64,000 nucleotides of DNA from Oleiphilus sp. GTDB taxonomy: Bacteria; Pseudomonadota; Gammaproteobacteria; Pseudomonadales; Oleiphilaceae. The stretch is taken from positions 1-64,000 of the forward strand of contig PZPK01000008.1 in assembly GCA_006212045.1 (NCBI GenBank), written 5' to 3'. Shown here piece by piece: positions 9,029 through 20,821 of this stretch. The translations under genes were made by a program, and so were the position numbers. Numbering within the stretch: the first letter of the stretch is position 1; each line of letters opens with the position of its first letter. Below the pieces are notes generated by a model. The model saw only the letters and a list, made by a program, of their open reading frames with translations, was not told where the DNA came from and ran no database searches.

Positions 9029-10579
9029 ATGCACTCGCTTCTTGAAAAACCTTCGCTTGTTGCCCTGCTTGTTCTACTCAGCGGAGCCTTTCAAACATTA
9101 ACGATTGCACCCTTTGACCTCTGGTGGCTTGGCCCCCTGACGATCCTTCTGCTTCTCTTCAGTACTGGCGCACTTGATCCAAAGCAGCCAGGGCGGCCTA
9201 TCCTGTATGGCTGGCTGTTCGGCCTAGGGCTTTTCGGTTCCGGCGCTTCCTGGGTCTATGTCAGTATCCACACCTATGGCTACGCCAGTCCACCTCTTGC
9301 GGCGTCTTTGACGGTGCTTTTCGTGATGGGTCTCGCCCTGTTCCATGCATTCCAGTTCTGGCTGTACTACAAGATTCGCACCCCCGGCGTTATGGTGAAT
9401 GCGCTGATTTTCGGCGCGCTATGGGTACTCTCAGACGCCTTCAGAAGCGATTTCCTGACCGGCTTCCCATGGCTATTCCTGGGATACGGCCATTTGGAAA
9501 GCCCATTGGCTGGCTGGATTCCGGTACTTGGCGTGTATGGTCTGACAGCAATCGTGGTTGCAACAGGACTGGCCTTAAGCCTATGGCTTCTGCAAAGCCA
9601 GACCTTGGCTACCAGGATTGTGTTGCTGGCAGTGGCCGCTTTTTGGATCTGCGGAATGATGCTGAAACAGGTTCAATGGACGCAGGATACCGGTGAAGAA
9701 CTGGATGTTGCGATGCTGCAACTGAACATCCCTCAAGAGCTTAAATGGCTTCCCAGTCAGCGCCGCAAAACCCTGCGCCTATTGGAAAACCTGACCGTTG
9801 AGCACTGGGATCATGATGTTATTATCTGGCCCGAAACAGCTGTCCCCATGCTTTATGATCAGGCACTACCCTTATTGAAAGGGATTGACCAGCAAGCCAT
9901 CAGGGAAGACGTGAATATTATTAGCGGCATCCCCTATCGCGAGCTGGATGAGAAGAAACGCCAGCTTGCCCTGCATAACAGTATTTTCAGCTTCGGACAG
10001 GGCGAAGGCATTAATCACAAGCAAAAACTGGTGCCCTTTGGAGAGTATGTTCCGCTGGAAAAGTATCTGCGCGGACTGATCGCATTTTTCGATCTGCCCA
10101 TGTCAGATTTCAAGAAGGGCCCGGCAGAACAGGACTTGCTGAAATCCAGAAATCATCATGTCGCACCCTTTATCTGCTACGAAGTGGTCTATCCTGATTT
10201 TGTCGCTCGCCGCGCAGAACACGCCGACTATCTGCTGACCATTTCAAATGACAGCTGGTTCGGCACATCCATCGGCCCGCTTCAGCATTTACAAATGGCA
10301 CAGTTCCGGGCAGCTGAAAACGGCCGCTATATGGTTCGCGCCACAAACAATGGCGTTACCGCGATGATTGACGAACAAGGACGCATAACCGCCCGCAGCG
10401 AACAGTTCGTGCAAACAGTGCTGAGCGCCAAACTGAAAATATTCTCGGGCCAAACGCCCTTTTCCAGCGTCAAGTCAGTACCGCTTCTGATCCTTTGTTC
10501 AGGCATTGTTTTCTTTTTTGTGCTGATCAGAAAACGTAAAACCGGAAAAGACCAGGCCGACACTTCCCGGTCGGTTTAA
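9029..10579 (+). CDS. lnt: Apolipoprotein N-acyltransferase Lnt
   Basis: An inner-membrane enzyme that transfers the third acyl chain to the N-terminal cysteine of apolipoproteins. The first 210 residues are membrane segments; the nitrilase-like periplasmic domain follows with the catalytic triad visible as E269 (WPETAVPM), K333 (KQKLVPFGEYVP) and C383 (FICYEVVYPDF). A last hydrophobic segment and a basic tail end the 516-residue protein. An inverted repeat GACGCCC/GGGCGTC (8967-8993) lies in the gap after ybeX, without a T-tract. Lnt serves lipoproteins such as LptE and the M48 protease nearby. Confidence 0.96.
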   Translation: MHSLLEKPSLVALLVLLSGAFQTLTIAPFDLWWLGPLTILLLLFSTGALDPKQPGRPILYGWLFGLGLFGSGASWVYVSIHTYGYASPPLAASLTVLFVMGLALFHAFQFWLYYKIRTPGVMVNALIFGALWVLSDAFRSDFLTGFPWLFLGYGHLESPLAGWIPVLGVYGLTAIVVATGLALSLWLLQSQTLATRIVLLAVAAFWICGMMLKQVQWTQDTGEELDVAMLQLNIPQELKWLPSQRRKTLRLLENLTVEHWDHDVIIWPETAVPMLYDQALPLLKGIDQQAIREDVNIISGIPYRELDEKKRQLALHNSIFSFGQGEGINHKQKLVPFGEYVPLEKYLRGLIAFFDLPMSDFKKGPAEQDLLKSRNHHVAPFICYEVVYPDFVARRAEHADYLLTISNDSWFGTSIGPLQHLQMAQFRAAENGRYMVRATNNGVTAMIDEQGRITARSEQFVQTVLSAKLKIFSGQTPFSSVKSVPLLILCSGIVFFFVLIRKRKTGKDQADTSRSV

Positions 10580-10665
10580 AACAGCCGGTTTTGATGCCGC
10601 GTGGCGTATCCAAACGGCCACTATCTAAGTTAGAATGGCCGACCTGATTTTCAACCGTAATTTAA

Positions 10666-13275
<2,610 letters not shown>

Positions 13276-13294
13276 TAGGACACTGCCCACTAGT

Positions 13295-13330
13295 CAGCCT
13301 TTGTCTACATACGTTGCACCTCAAAGGCTG
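13295..13330. repeat. Inverted repeat between leuS and lptE
   Basis: CAGCCTTTG at 13295-13303 and CAAAGGCTG at 13322-13330 form a perfect 9-bp inverted repeat with an 18-base loop, just after the leuS stop. No T-run follows, so it is not a standard terminator. It could be a weak attenuator or an mRNA-stability hairpin. Confidence 0.4.
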
Positions 13331-13389
13331 TATGCTTTAATTCGGGTCCCTTGGGCCCTTACCGTGAACGAGACACAGGAAGCCCGACA

Positions 13390-13953
13390 TTGGAAATAAA
13401 GTGCCTGGATTCTGCAACTCCGGTAAATTCGCCATTATTGGTTCTGGCTACCCTTATATGCCTGCTCTCGCTGAGTGCATGCGGCTTTCACCTTCGTGGC
13501 AACTCCGAGACACTTGTCGCCAGCTTCCCCAAGCTTGCCGTGCAGTGCAACAAGAAGTCGGACTGGCAGATGTGTCACTACCTGAATGCCCGCATTACAG
13601 CCATGGGCACCGAAATTTCTGATGACGCGCGCTTCCTACTCAAGGTGGACCGCGTTCAAAGCTCGCAACGCGCGATCTCCCTGAATAATGATGCTACCGC
13701 TGCCGAGCAGGAACTCACGCATACCATGCACTATCGCCTGCGCGACATGGACCATGGCACAACGGTCTCGGAGCGTACGCTGTCCAGAAGTCAGATTTAT
13801 CGCCTGAACGCTTCGGCACTCGTTGCCAAAGACCGGGAAAAGGAAGAACTGGAGAAATCACTCAATCAATCGCTGGTCAACACTCTTCTGCGCGAAATCA
13901 GCATCGCCAGCAGAGACAGAGAAACCGGCCCACAGGCAACTCCGCGACCATGA
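13390..13953 (+). CDS. lptE: LPS-assembly lipoprotein LptE
   Basis: The outer-membrane lipoprotein plug of the LptD translocon. After a hydrophobic leader the lipobox LSAC precedes GFHLRGN, the mature start typical of LptE; the rest has the alternating beta-strand character of the family. I place the start at TTG 13390 because AGGA lies nine bases upstream; the ORF-track start at 13351 adds a charged tail before the signal peptide. Length is about 187 residues. The stop overlaps the holA ATG. Confidence 0.85.
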   Translation: MEIKCLDSATPVNSPLLVLATLICLLSLSACGFHLRGNSETLVASFPKLAVQCNKKSDWQMCHYLNARITAMGTEISDDARFLLKVDRVQSSQRAISLNNDATAAEQELTHTMHYRLRDMDHGTTVSERTLSRSQIYRLNASALVAKDREKEELEKSLNQSLVNTLLREISIASRDRETGPQATPRP

Positions 13954-14993
13954 AGATTCGTCCAGACCAGTTAAGTCGCGAGCTCGAGCGAAAGATATTT
14001 CCGGTTTATATGCTGACGGGGGACGAGCCTTTGTTGCTGCAGGAATGTGCCGACCAGATCAGACGGGCCTGTCAGCAGCAGGGATATAGCGAGCGTCGCA
14101 TATTTCATGTGGACCGGCAGTTTGACTGGACTCAGCTTCAGGATGAAGCAGAGTCCATGTCCCTGTTTTCGGAGAAGAAACTGATCGAATTGCGTCTGGG
14201 GAAATCTAAACCCGGTAGCGCTGGAGCCAAGGCACTCACCCGTTATCTCGAAAGCCCCAATGAAGACAACGTGCTGTTGATCGAATCGGCCCGTCTGGAT
14301 GCCAACACACTGAAAAGCAAATGGGTCAGCACTATTGAGAAAGCGGGCGGCCTGCTTCAGATTTGGCCCATCAGCCTGAAAGAGATGCCCGACTGGCTAT
14401 CGCGTCGTGCAGCAGCTATGAATCTGACACTTGAGAGAGAGGCTGTGATGCTATTGAGTGACCGTCTGGAGGGAAACCTGCTGGCTGCCGCACAGGAACT
14501 GGAAAAACTTAAGCTCAATTACCCATCTGAAACAATCAGTGAAGCCATGGTGCTGGAGACCGTAGATGATTCGGCACGCTACGATGTCTTTAATTTGACC
14601 GATAGCTGCCTGTTGGCAGACCCACGCAAAAGTATTCAGATACTCAGCCATTTGCGTGCAGAAGGTGTAGAAGCGACATTCGTGCTCTGGGCCCTCACTA
14701 AAGAGGTCAGGCTTTTGGATGCGATCAGGCAGGGATTGTCCAATGGCGCCAATATGACGGCCATTTTCAAACAAAACCGGGTGATCAACCGGCGTCAGAA
14801 TTTGGTCACCCAAACGGCCCGACGCCTGGACCACCAGCACATCAGGACAATACTCGCACTGGGAGCGGAGTGCGATGCCCGTATCAAGGGAATGCTGAAA
14901 GGTGGTTCACCCTGGGATACGCTTTCAGATATGGTACTGATGCTCTGTGGTACCCGCGCCATTAATAATACGGATCAGCACGCTGTCAGCTGA
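13950..14993 (+). CDS. holA: DNA polymerase III delta subunit HolA
   Basis: The clamp-loader subunit that opens the beta sliding clamp. The N-terminus MKIRPDQLSRELERKIFPVYMLTGDEPLLLQE matches E. coli HolA, and the 347-residue length is typical. The AAA+-like fold lacks an intact P-loop, as expected for delta. It overlaps lptE by four bases, in the conserved leuS-lptE-holA order. Confidence 0.94.
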   Translation: MKIRPDQLSRELERKIFPVYMLTGDEPLLLQECADQIRRACQQQGYSERRIFHVDRQFDWTQLQDEAESMSLFSEKKLIELRLGKSKPGSAGAKALTRYLESPNEDNVLLIESARLDANTLKSKWVSTIEKAGGLLQIWPISLKEMPDWLSRRAAAMNLTLEREAVMLLSDRLEGNLLAAAQELEKLKLNYPSETISEAMVLETVDDSARYDVFNLTDSCLLADPRKSIQILSHLRAEGVEATFVLWALTKEVRLLDAIRQGLSNGANMTAIFKQNRVINRRQNLVTQTARRLDHQHIRTILALGAECDARIKGMLKGGSPWDTLSDMVLMLCGTRAINNTDQHAVS

Positions 14994-15062
14994 ATTCGCC
15001 CATGAACGCTGGCGCCGATTCTCAGATAGTCGAAATAAGATAGCAGCGAAGAGGACTGCCCA

Positions 15063-15857
15063 TTGAAATCCTTCAAACCACTTTACGTATTTTTGCTTCT
15101 CGCACTGACCGCGATTGTCGCCTGCCAAACTTCGCCCACCGGGCGAAAACAGTTAATCGTGGTTCCGGACAGTCAGATGAACCAACTCGGGGCCGCTTCT
15201 TTTGCCGAAATGAAGAAAGGTAATCCCCCGCTATCAGACTCCGCGCTGCTCGACTACGTCATGTGTATCAGCCACCCTCTCCTGATCGCTGCCGGCGAAC
15301 AGCCCGGGGGCTGGGAAATTCAGGTGTTTGAGGACGACTCTCCGAACGCGTTTGCACTGCCCGGGCGTAAGATCGGCATCCATACAGGCATGATTGAACT
15401 CGCAAAAACGTCGGGCCAACTGGCAGCAGTGATCGGACATGAAATCGGGCATGTGCAGGCAAAACATGGCTCTGAACGGGTTTCTCTGGGAATGACCAGT
15501 CAGGCCGTACAACAAGTGGCGGCCATCGTTGTTGATGGCACGGAGTACGGCGCAGCCACCATGGCAGCGTTGGGTCTCGGCGCGCAGTTTGGCGTTCTGT
15601 TACCCTATAGCCGCACACATGAGTCTGAAGCCGACTTTATTGGCCTGGAGATCATGGCCAGAGCTGGTTTCGACCCCAGCCATGCGGTTGGTCTCTGGCA
15701 AGGCATGGCTAAACTGGGTGGCCAAAAACCGCCTGAATTCATGTCGACGCACCCTGCCAACCAGACCAGAATCAACGACTTGAACAGTCATATGGGCCAT
15801 GCGAAAAGCCTTTACAGGAAAAGCCAGCAGCAGCCCGATTGTAAAAAACCTTCTTAG
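15063..15857 (+). CDS. M48-family lipoprotein metalloprotease (LoiP/YcaL-like)
   Basis: A 264-residue exported zinc protease. The signal peptide ends in a lipobox-like IVAC with C21 as the probable lipidation site. The catalytic HExxH is HEIGH (H126, E127, H130) followed by VQAKHGSERV, and the third ligand is probably E189 in THESEADFIG. Relatives such as LoiP degrade misfolded outer-membrane or periplasmic proteins. The start is a TTG at 15063 with AGAGGA about ten bases upstream. A bidirectional terminator follows. Confidence 0.88.
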   Translation: MKSFKPLYVFLLLALTAIVACQTSPTGRKQLIVVPDSQMNQLGAASFAEMKKGNPPLSDSALLDYVMCISHPLLIAAGEQPGGWEIQVFEDDSPNAFALPGRKIGIHTGMIELAKTSGQLAAVIGHEIGHVQAKHGSERVSLGMTSQAVQQVAAIVVDGTEYGAATMAALGLGAQFGVLLPYSRTHESEADFIGLEIMARAGFDPSHAVGLWQGMAKLGGQKPPEFMSTHPANQTRINDLNSHMGHAKSLYRKSQQQPDCKKPS

Positions 15858-15882
15858 CGGCGTATAAACGCCAGACATAAAA

Positions 15883-15914
15883 AAAGTGACGCAAACAGAG
15901 CTTTGCGTCACTTT
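15883..15914. terminator. Bidirectional rho-independent terminator
   Basis: AAAGTGACGCAAA pairs perfectly over 13 bp with TTTGCGTCACTTT across a 6-nt loop, flanked by an A-run on the left and a T-rich right side. It lies between the convergent M48 protease and acyl-CoA dehydrogenase genes and can serve both. Confidence 0.85.
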
Positions 15915-15939
15915 AACTTTGCTGATTTCCGACGATTGT

Positions 15940-17724
15940 CTAGAACTGAGCGTCAGCCATCGCCATCAGGTCCTGGCTGCCTGACTTGATTGACTCAAGC
16001 AATGACACGGTCCTTGGCAACAGTCGGCTGAAGAAGAACCTGGCCGTATTCAACTTCCCGGCATAGAAGTCATCGCTCTCGGCTTTAGGCGCCGCCGCTT
16101 TGACCATTCTTGCCCACATATAGCCATAGGTGGTCAGACCGAACATATCCAGATATTCCGCTGCTGCTGCACCCACCTCGCTTGCATCGTCTTTGCTCGC
16201 GTTCAGAACGAATTCGGTTGCATCGCTCAGGCGTTCAACGGATGCAGCCAAGGGTCCCAAATAAGGAGCCATCGCTTCGTTGTCGGATTCTTCGTCAATA
16301 AAGTTGGAAACTTCAGAAGCAAACAGTTCGAACAGCTTGCCGCCATTGGAAACTATCTTGCGACCGAGCAGGTCCATGGCCTGAACGCCATTGGTACCTT
16401 CATAGATTTGCGTAATTCGCGTATCCCGAACCAACTGCTCCTGACCCCATTCGCGAATATAGCCATGACCACCGAAAATCTGCTGCCCGGCAATACAGGA
16501 ATCCAACGCACGATCCGTCATATAGGCTTTTGCGATAGGCGTCATCAGGGCGACCATCGCCTCGGCATGCTGTTTCTGTTCGGCGTCGTCCGAGAACTTG
16601 GAAATATCAAGAAAACGCGCAACATAAGTTGAGAACGCCCGGCTACCCTCGGTAAAGGCCTTCATGGTCAACAGCATGCGCCTGACGTCAGGGTGGACGA
16701 TAATCGGATCGGCCGCCTTGTCTTTCAGTACGGCACCGGATGGAGAACGGCCCTGAATACGGTCCAGCGCATATTCAACTGCATTCTGGTACGAACGTTC
16801 GGCGGCTGCAAAACCCTGAATACCGACGCTCAGACGCTCGTAGTTCATCATGGTAAACATGGCTGCGAGGCCTTTGTTGACTTCGCCGACCAGCCAGCCT
16901 TGTGCACCATCGAAATTCATCACACAGGTACCGGACGCTTTTATGCCCATTTTGTGTTCGATAGAACCACAGGTGACATTGTTGTTCTCACCTACCACAC
17001 CATTGTCATCGACGTGATTACGGGGAACCAGAAACAGGGAAATGCCTCGTGAACCCTCTGGCGCGTCAGGCAGTTTTGCCAGCACCAAATGGATAATGTT
17101 GTCTGTCAGGTCATTCTCACCGCCGGTAATGAAGATCTTGGTACCGGTGATACTGAAGCTACCATCCGAATTGGGCTCCGCTTTGGTGCGAATCATCCCC
17201 AGATCCGTGCCGGCATGAGGCTCTGTCAGATCCATCGCGCCGGTCCACTCACCTGAATACATTTTAGGAAGATATTTTTGCTTGAGCTCTTCAGTCGCAT
17301 GCGCATCAATGGCAAGCGCTGCACCAGAGGTCAGGCAAACGTACAAGCCAAAGGACACATCGGCGGAATACAGCATTTCTTCATACTGTGCGCCCAACAT
17401 TTTGGGCATACCCATACCTTCATAGTCAGGGTTTCCGGTCAAACCGGACCAACCGCCTTCTGCAAATGTCTTGTATGCATCACGGTAGCCCGTCGGTACA
17501 GTGACTTTGCCATCATCAAAGTGACAGCCTTCTTCATCACCTTCACGACTCAACGGTGCAATCAATGAGGCAGTGATCTTTCCAGCCTCTTCAAGAATCG
17601 CATCGGCCGTTTCCATATCTACTGTTTCTTTTGTTCCTGCCAAAGAACCCCAAAGCTTTTCCGCTTCGAATACTTCATTCATTACAAACCGAATGTCTTT
17701 CAAAGGAGCTTTATATTCAGCCAT
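15940..17724 (-). CDS. Acyl-CoA dehydrogenase (large, about 600-residue class), copy 1
   Basis: An FAD-dependent enzyme expected to oxidise an acyl-CoA to the 2-enoyl-CoA, the first step of beta-oxidation. The 594-residue protein has the N-terminal helical domain, the middle beta domain (DLTEPHAGTDLGMI, TGTKIFITGGENDLTD) and a C-terminal domain with the probable catalytic glutamate in IYEGTNGVQAMDL. The extended C-terminus fits the acyl-CoA dehydrogenase C-terminal-domain class that includes DmdC-like enzymes; the substrate is unknown. AGGAAAGG precedes the ATG. It lies downstream of a closely related paralogue but after a terminator. Confidence 0.9.
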   Translation of the reverse strand: MAEYKAPLKDIRFVMNEVFEAEKLWGSLAGTKETVDMETADAILEEAGKITASLIAPLSREGDEEGCHFDDGKVTVPTGYRDAYKTFAEGGWSGLTGNPDYEGMGMPKMLGAQYEEMLYSADVSFGLYVCLTSGAALAIDAHATEELKQKYLPKMYSGEWTGAMDLTEPHAGTDLGMIRTKAEPNSDGSFSITGTKIFITGGENDLTDNIIHLVLAKLPDAPEGSRGISLFLVPRNHVDDNGVVGENNNVTCGSIEHKMGIKASGTCVMNFDGAQGWLVGEVNKGLAAMFTMMNYERLSVGIQGFAAAERSYQNAVEYALDRIQGRSPSGAVLKDKAADPIIVHPDVRRMLLTMKAFTEGSRAFSTYVARFLDISKFSDDAEQKQHAEAMVALMTPIAKAYMTDRALDSCIAGQQIFGGHGYIREWGQEQLVRDTRITQIYEGTNGVQAMDLLGRKIVSNGGKLFELFASEVSNFIDEESDNEAMAPYLGPLAASVERLSDATEFVLNASKDDASEVGAAAAEYLDMFGLTTYGYMWARMVKAAAPKAESDDFYAGKLNTARFFFSRLLPRTVSLLESIKSGSQDLMAMADAQF

Positions 17725-17866
17725 TTACCTTTCCTCACCTGTACTCTTGCCGATCAAACTACTCAATACACCATTGGGCCAGATGGTTATACCAACCATC
17801 CCCAGGTATCTAATGACGGATGAACACGACGCCGCTATCCGAAATTTTCGGCGCGCATTCTAACGT

Positions 17867-17894
17867 AAAAAGCCCGCTGATGCGGGCTTTTTTT
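17867..17894 (-). terminator. Rho-independent terminator after acyl-CoA dehydrogenase copy 2
   Basis: AAAAAGCCCGC-TGAT-GCGGGCTTTTT forms an 11-bp stem with a tetraloop and T/A runs on both sides. On the minus strand it follows the stop of the 17921-19714 gene, so the two tandem dehydrogenases are probably not a simple operon. Confidence 0.85.
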
Positions 17895-17920
17895 AAGGGT
17901 TCTTTCAAAAGAACCACAAA

Positions 17921-19714
17921 TCAGAACGCAAAGTGCTCTTCATCCATCGCCATGATGGAGTCACCACCCGCAGCAATCATCTGCGCATGTGCGGCTGTGC
18001 GCGGCAAAATGCGGTCAAAATAGAATTTGGCCGTTTGGATTTTTGCCTTGTAGAAGTCCTGCTCGGAAGTACCTTCCGCCAGTTTTGCGTTTGCAGTATC
18101 GACCATACGCGCCCAGAAGTACGCGAGACAGATGTAACCAGAGTACATCAGGAAGTCTACCGAAGCCGCACCGACCTCATCGCGATTCTGCATGGCAGTC
18201 ATACCGATTTTCATCGTAATGTCGCCCCACTCTTTGTTCAGTTTGGCCAAAGGCTCGATGAACGCTTTCATGTCATCGTTACCTTCGTGCTCCTGACAGA
18301 ACTTGTGCACGATCTTGGTGAAATTACGCAGGGAAGCGCCTTGCGACATCAGGATTTTACGACCCAACAGGTCAAGCGCCTGAATACCGGTGGTGCCTTC
18401 GTACAGCAAGGCTATTCGGGTATCACGAACAATCTGCTCCATGCCCCATTCCTGAATAAAGCCGTGACCACCAAATACCTGAACGCCGTGGTTTGCGGCT
18501 TCATAGCCAGCTTCCGTACAGAACGCTTTCAGTATCGGCGTCAAAAAGCCCAACAGGTCATCGGCTTCTTTCTGAACGTCACCTTCGCCATGTTGCACCA
18601 GGTCAGCCTGCTGCGCAGCAAAATAAATCATCGCTCGAGAACCTTCGGCAATTGCTTTTTGGGTCAGAAGCATACGACGTACATCAGGGTGAACAATAAT
18701 TGGATCGGCTTTGCCATCGGGGTTTTTAGGGCCAGACAGTGAACGCATTGCCAAACGCTCTTTCGCATAGGCCAGAGCGCCCTGGAAAGAACCTTCCGCG
18801 GCCGCAAGCCCCTGGATAGAGGTGCCGATACGCGCGACGTTCATAAAGGTAAACATGCAGTTCAGACCTTTATTCTCAGGACCAATCAACCAGCCCTTGG
18901 CGCCATCGAAATTCATGACACAGGTAGCGTTGCCGTGAATACCCATTTTGTGTTCGATCGATCCACAGGTGACCGCGTTACGCTCGCCTGCATTACCATT
19001 GGCATCAGGCAGGTGCTTGGGCACGATAAACAGGGAAATACCTTTGGTACCTTCCGGAGCACCCGGGAGACGTGCCAGTACGATGTGGACAATATTGTCC
19101 ACCATGTCATGCTCACCCGCAGAGATGAAGATTTTGGTGCCTGTGATGTTGTAGCTACCGTCTGCATTCGGTTCAGCTTTAGTCGTCAGGATACCCAGAT
19201 CTGAACCACACTGTGGCTCGGTCAGACACATGGTACCGGTCCACTCACCGCTCACCAGCTTGGTCAGGTAAGTTTCCTGCTGTTCAGGTGTACCATGCTC
19301 TTCCAGCGTTGCGCGGGCGCCATGACTCAAGCCCGGGTACATACCCCAGGACCAGTTGGCTGTACCGATCAGCTCGCTCAGAATAATGTTCAATGATTCG
19401 GGCAAGCCCTGACCACCATGCTCTACAGGCGCGTTCATTGAAGGCCATCCACCCTCAACGTACTGCTGGTAAGCTTCTTTGAAACCTTTCGGAGTTGTTA
19501 CGCCGTCTTCCGTAAGAGTACAGCCTTCCTGATCACCTATCTGATTCAAAGGAGCCAGCACTTCTTCACAAAACTTGGCGCCTTCACCAATAATCGCGTC
19601 AACCATGTCCGGAGACGCGTCTGAAGCACCGATAGACTGATAGTGCTTCTCGCTATCCAGCACTTCATTCATCACAAATTTGATGTCGCGTAAGGGAGCC
19701 TTAAATTCTGGCAT
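17921..19714 (-). CDS. Acyl-CoA dehydrogenase (large, about 600-residue class), copy 2
   Basis: A 597-residue FAD-dependent acyl-CoA dehydrogenase paralogous to its downstream neighbour and to the 42262-44031 gene: starts PEFKAPLRDIKFVMNEVLD, has MCLTEPQCGSDLGIL in the middle domain and the probable catalytic glutamate in LLYEGTTGIQALDL. It should catalyse alpha,beta-desaturation of acyl-CoA esters. GAGG lies eight bases before the ATG. Upstream are a well-formed promoter and a palindrome resembling a PsrA operator, which suggests induction by fatty-acid metabolites. Confidence 0.92.
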   Translation of the reverse strand: MPEFKAPLRDIKFVMNEVLDSEKHYQSIGASDASPDMVDAIIGEGAKFCEEVLAPLNQIGDQEGCTLTEDGVTTPKGFKEAYQQYVEGGWPSMNAPVEHGGQGLPESLNIILSELIGTANWSWGMYPGLSHGARATLEEHGTPEQQETYLTKLVSGEWTGTMCLTEPQCGSDLGILTTKAEPNADGSYNITGTKIFISAGEHDMVDNIVHIVLARLPGAPEGTKGISLFIVPKHLPDANGNAGERNAVTCGSIEHKMGIHGNATCVMNFDGAKGWLIGPENKGLNCMFTFMNVARIGTSIQGLAAAEGSFQGALAYAKERLAMRSLSGPKNPDGKADPIIVHPDVRRMLLTQKAIAEGSRAMIYFAAQQADLVQHGEGDVQKEADDLLGFLTPILKAFCTEAGYEAANHGVQVFGGHGFIQEWGMEQIVRDTRIALLYEGTTGIQALDLLGRKILMSQGASLRNFTKIVHKFCQEHEGNDDMKAFIEPLAKLNKEWGDITMKIGMTAMQNRDEVGAASVDFLMYSGYICLAYFWARMVDTANAKLAEGTSEQDFYKAKIQTAKFYFDRILPRTAAHAQMIAAGGDSIMAMDEEHFAF

Positions 19715-19855
19715 AACAATAACCTCAACATTTTGTTTGACGCTTTCGCGTCATTCATTGCTTTACCCGTGTTTCTGGATTCAGGAGAACACGGCAGCTA
19801 ATTAATTTTTAACGGGGCGCCAAATCATAACCAGGCATGATCCGGACACCAAATA

Positions 19856-19871
19856 TCAAACGACCGTTTGA
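19856..19871. promoter_or_regulatory. PsrA-like operator palindrome
   Basis: TCAAAC-GACC-GTTTGA is a perfect 6-bp inverted repeat with a 4-bp spacer. It fits the PsrA recognition pattern (G/C)AAAC-N2-4-GTTT(G/C) described in pseudomonads. It begins directly after the -10 of the acyl-CoA dehydrogenase promoter, so it would cover the transcription start. The match is seen in the sequence; the regulator is inferred, since no psrA lies in the window. Confidence 0.6.
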
Positions 19872-19900
19872 AACATACGTTCGCTTTAAGAAATTGTCAA
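19872..19900 (-). promoter_or_regulatory. Sigma-70 promoter of acyl-CoA dehydrogenase copy 2
   Basis: On the minus strand a perfect TTGACA (-35, at 19895-19900) is followed after 17 bases by TATGTT (-10, at 19872-19877). The predicted start falls in the palindrome next to it, about 150 bases before the ATG. Confidence 0.65.
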
Positions 19901-20087
19901 GAAGTGATGCTGAGTTTTAGCTCTAATTAACATTAGTGAAACATCACTATCTCTATGAATCCAGTCGCTTACACCTCGTGGATTAATCTGGAAAGACTAG
20001 CAGACCTGTTTTTTTTGTCCGGTCGGCAACGCGATATTTTTGTAAAGATATGCTGAGACCGGAAACCGAAAACGGGTAGCTTGCTCG

Positions 20088-20774
20088 CTAAGCCCGAGTA
20101 CTGACCAGAGAGCGCTCATCCTCAGCGCCAAGCCCCGAGGATTCAACATTCTCATAGGTACGGGCTGCGAGATTCGGTTTTTCGCGGCTTTCCCCAGATT
20201 CGGCTCTTGCCTGCTGCGCTTCTTCGCGACGCTCTTCATTCAATTGCAATCGCGCTTCGGCAATCGTCTGGCCTGCCTGTGAAGCCACCCTTCTGTCCTG
20301 TGCCGAAGGGTCGGACGGAGCCAACGCGGCAGCTTTGACCACATTCATCTTGTCGATCGTGGCCTGAGGATCACCCGAGACAGGTGAGGCATCTATCGGC
20401 ACTTCACCACCAACCGCGTAGCGCTTGCCGTCAGGCCCTTCCTGATACACGTAACTGATGGCACCTGTGTATTGCCCGCCAACGGCCTTGTGCGCTCGCT
20501 CGTGGGCTTTGACCTGGGCATCCCGCGCAGCCAGTTGGTTAATTTGCCTTTCTTCCGCTGCCGTGAGTTCTCGCGCCAGCTTTTGGCCCTCTTCTTTGAG
20601 GATATCTTGTCGGGAAGTGTTTGAAAGCGTCACCCTGTCTTCAGCAAGGCGCTCTGGCGCGGCTGCGGAGGCAGCATCCTGAGGAACATTCTGGTTATGT
20701 CTTGGCGAACGGACTGGCTTGGGTTCGGACAAACCCAACGTGGTCGACAACTGATTTAAAACGGGCGCGTCCAT
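20088..20774 (-). CDS. Putative metalloprotease, CJM1_0395/SprA-related family
   Basis: A 228-residue protein with a low-complexity N-terminus, a helical stretch and the conserved core HERAHKAVGGQYTGAISYVYQEGPDGKRYAVGGEVPID. The HERAH (H91-H95) resembles the HExxH zinc motif with arginine in the third place, and the family is called a putative metalloprotease on that basis; no activity is established. Its conserved tail (IDKMNVVKAAALAPSDPSAQDRRVASQA) fits well. It lies 47 bases downstream of a small flagellar-like gene on the same strand. Confidence 0.75.
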   Translation of the reverse strand: MDAPVLNQLSTTLGLSEPKPVRSPRHNQNVPQDAASAAAPERLAEDRVTLSNTSRQDILKEEGQKLARELTAAEERQINQLAARDAQVKAHERAHKAVGGQYTGAISYVYQEGPDGKRYAVGGEVPIDASPVSGDPQATIDKMNVVKAAALAPSDPSAQDRRVASQAGQTIAEARLQLNEERREEAQQARAESGESREKPNLAARTYENVESSGLGAEDERSLVSTRA

Positions 20775-20821
20775 TGGGAGAACATAATATCAACGCATGT
20801 ATCTTATTAGACTGCCGAGCC

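Larger units (their letters stand above)
19715..20087. other. 373-bp intergenic region upstream of acyl-CoA dehydrogenase copy 2
   Basis: No gene is supported. The region holds the promoter and PsrA-like palindrome of the dehydrogenase (19856-19900). A T8 run at about 20009-20016 on the plus strand has no clear stem before it. I see nothing else. Confidence 0.5.

Noticed and set aside
17933-18742. 269-codon plus-strand ORF opposite acyl-CoA dehydrogenase copy 2
   Set aside because: Shadow of a strongly conserved gene; no domain signature and no ribosome site.
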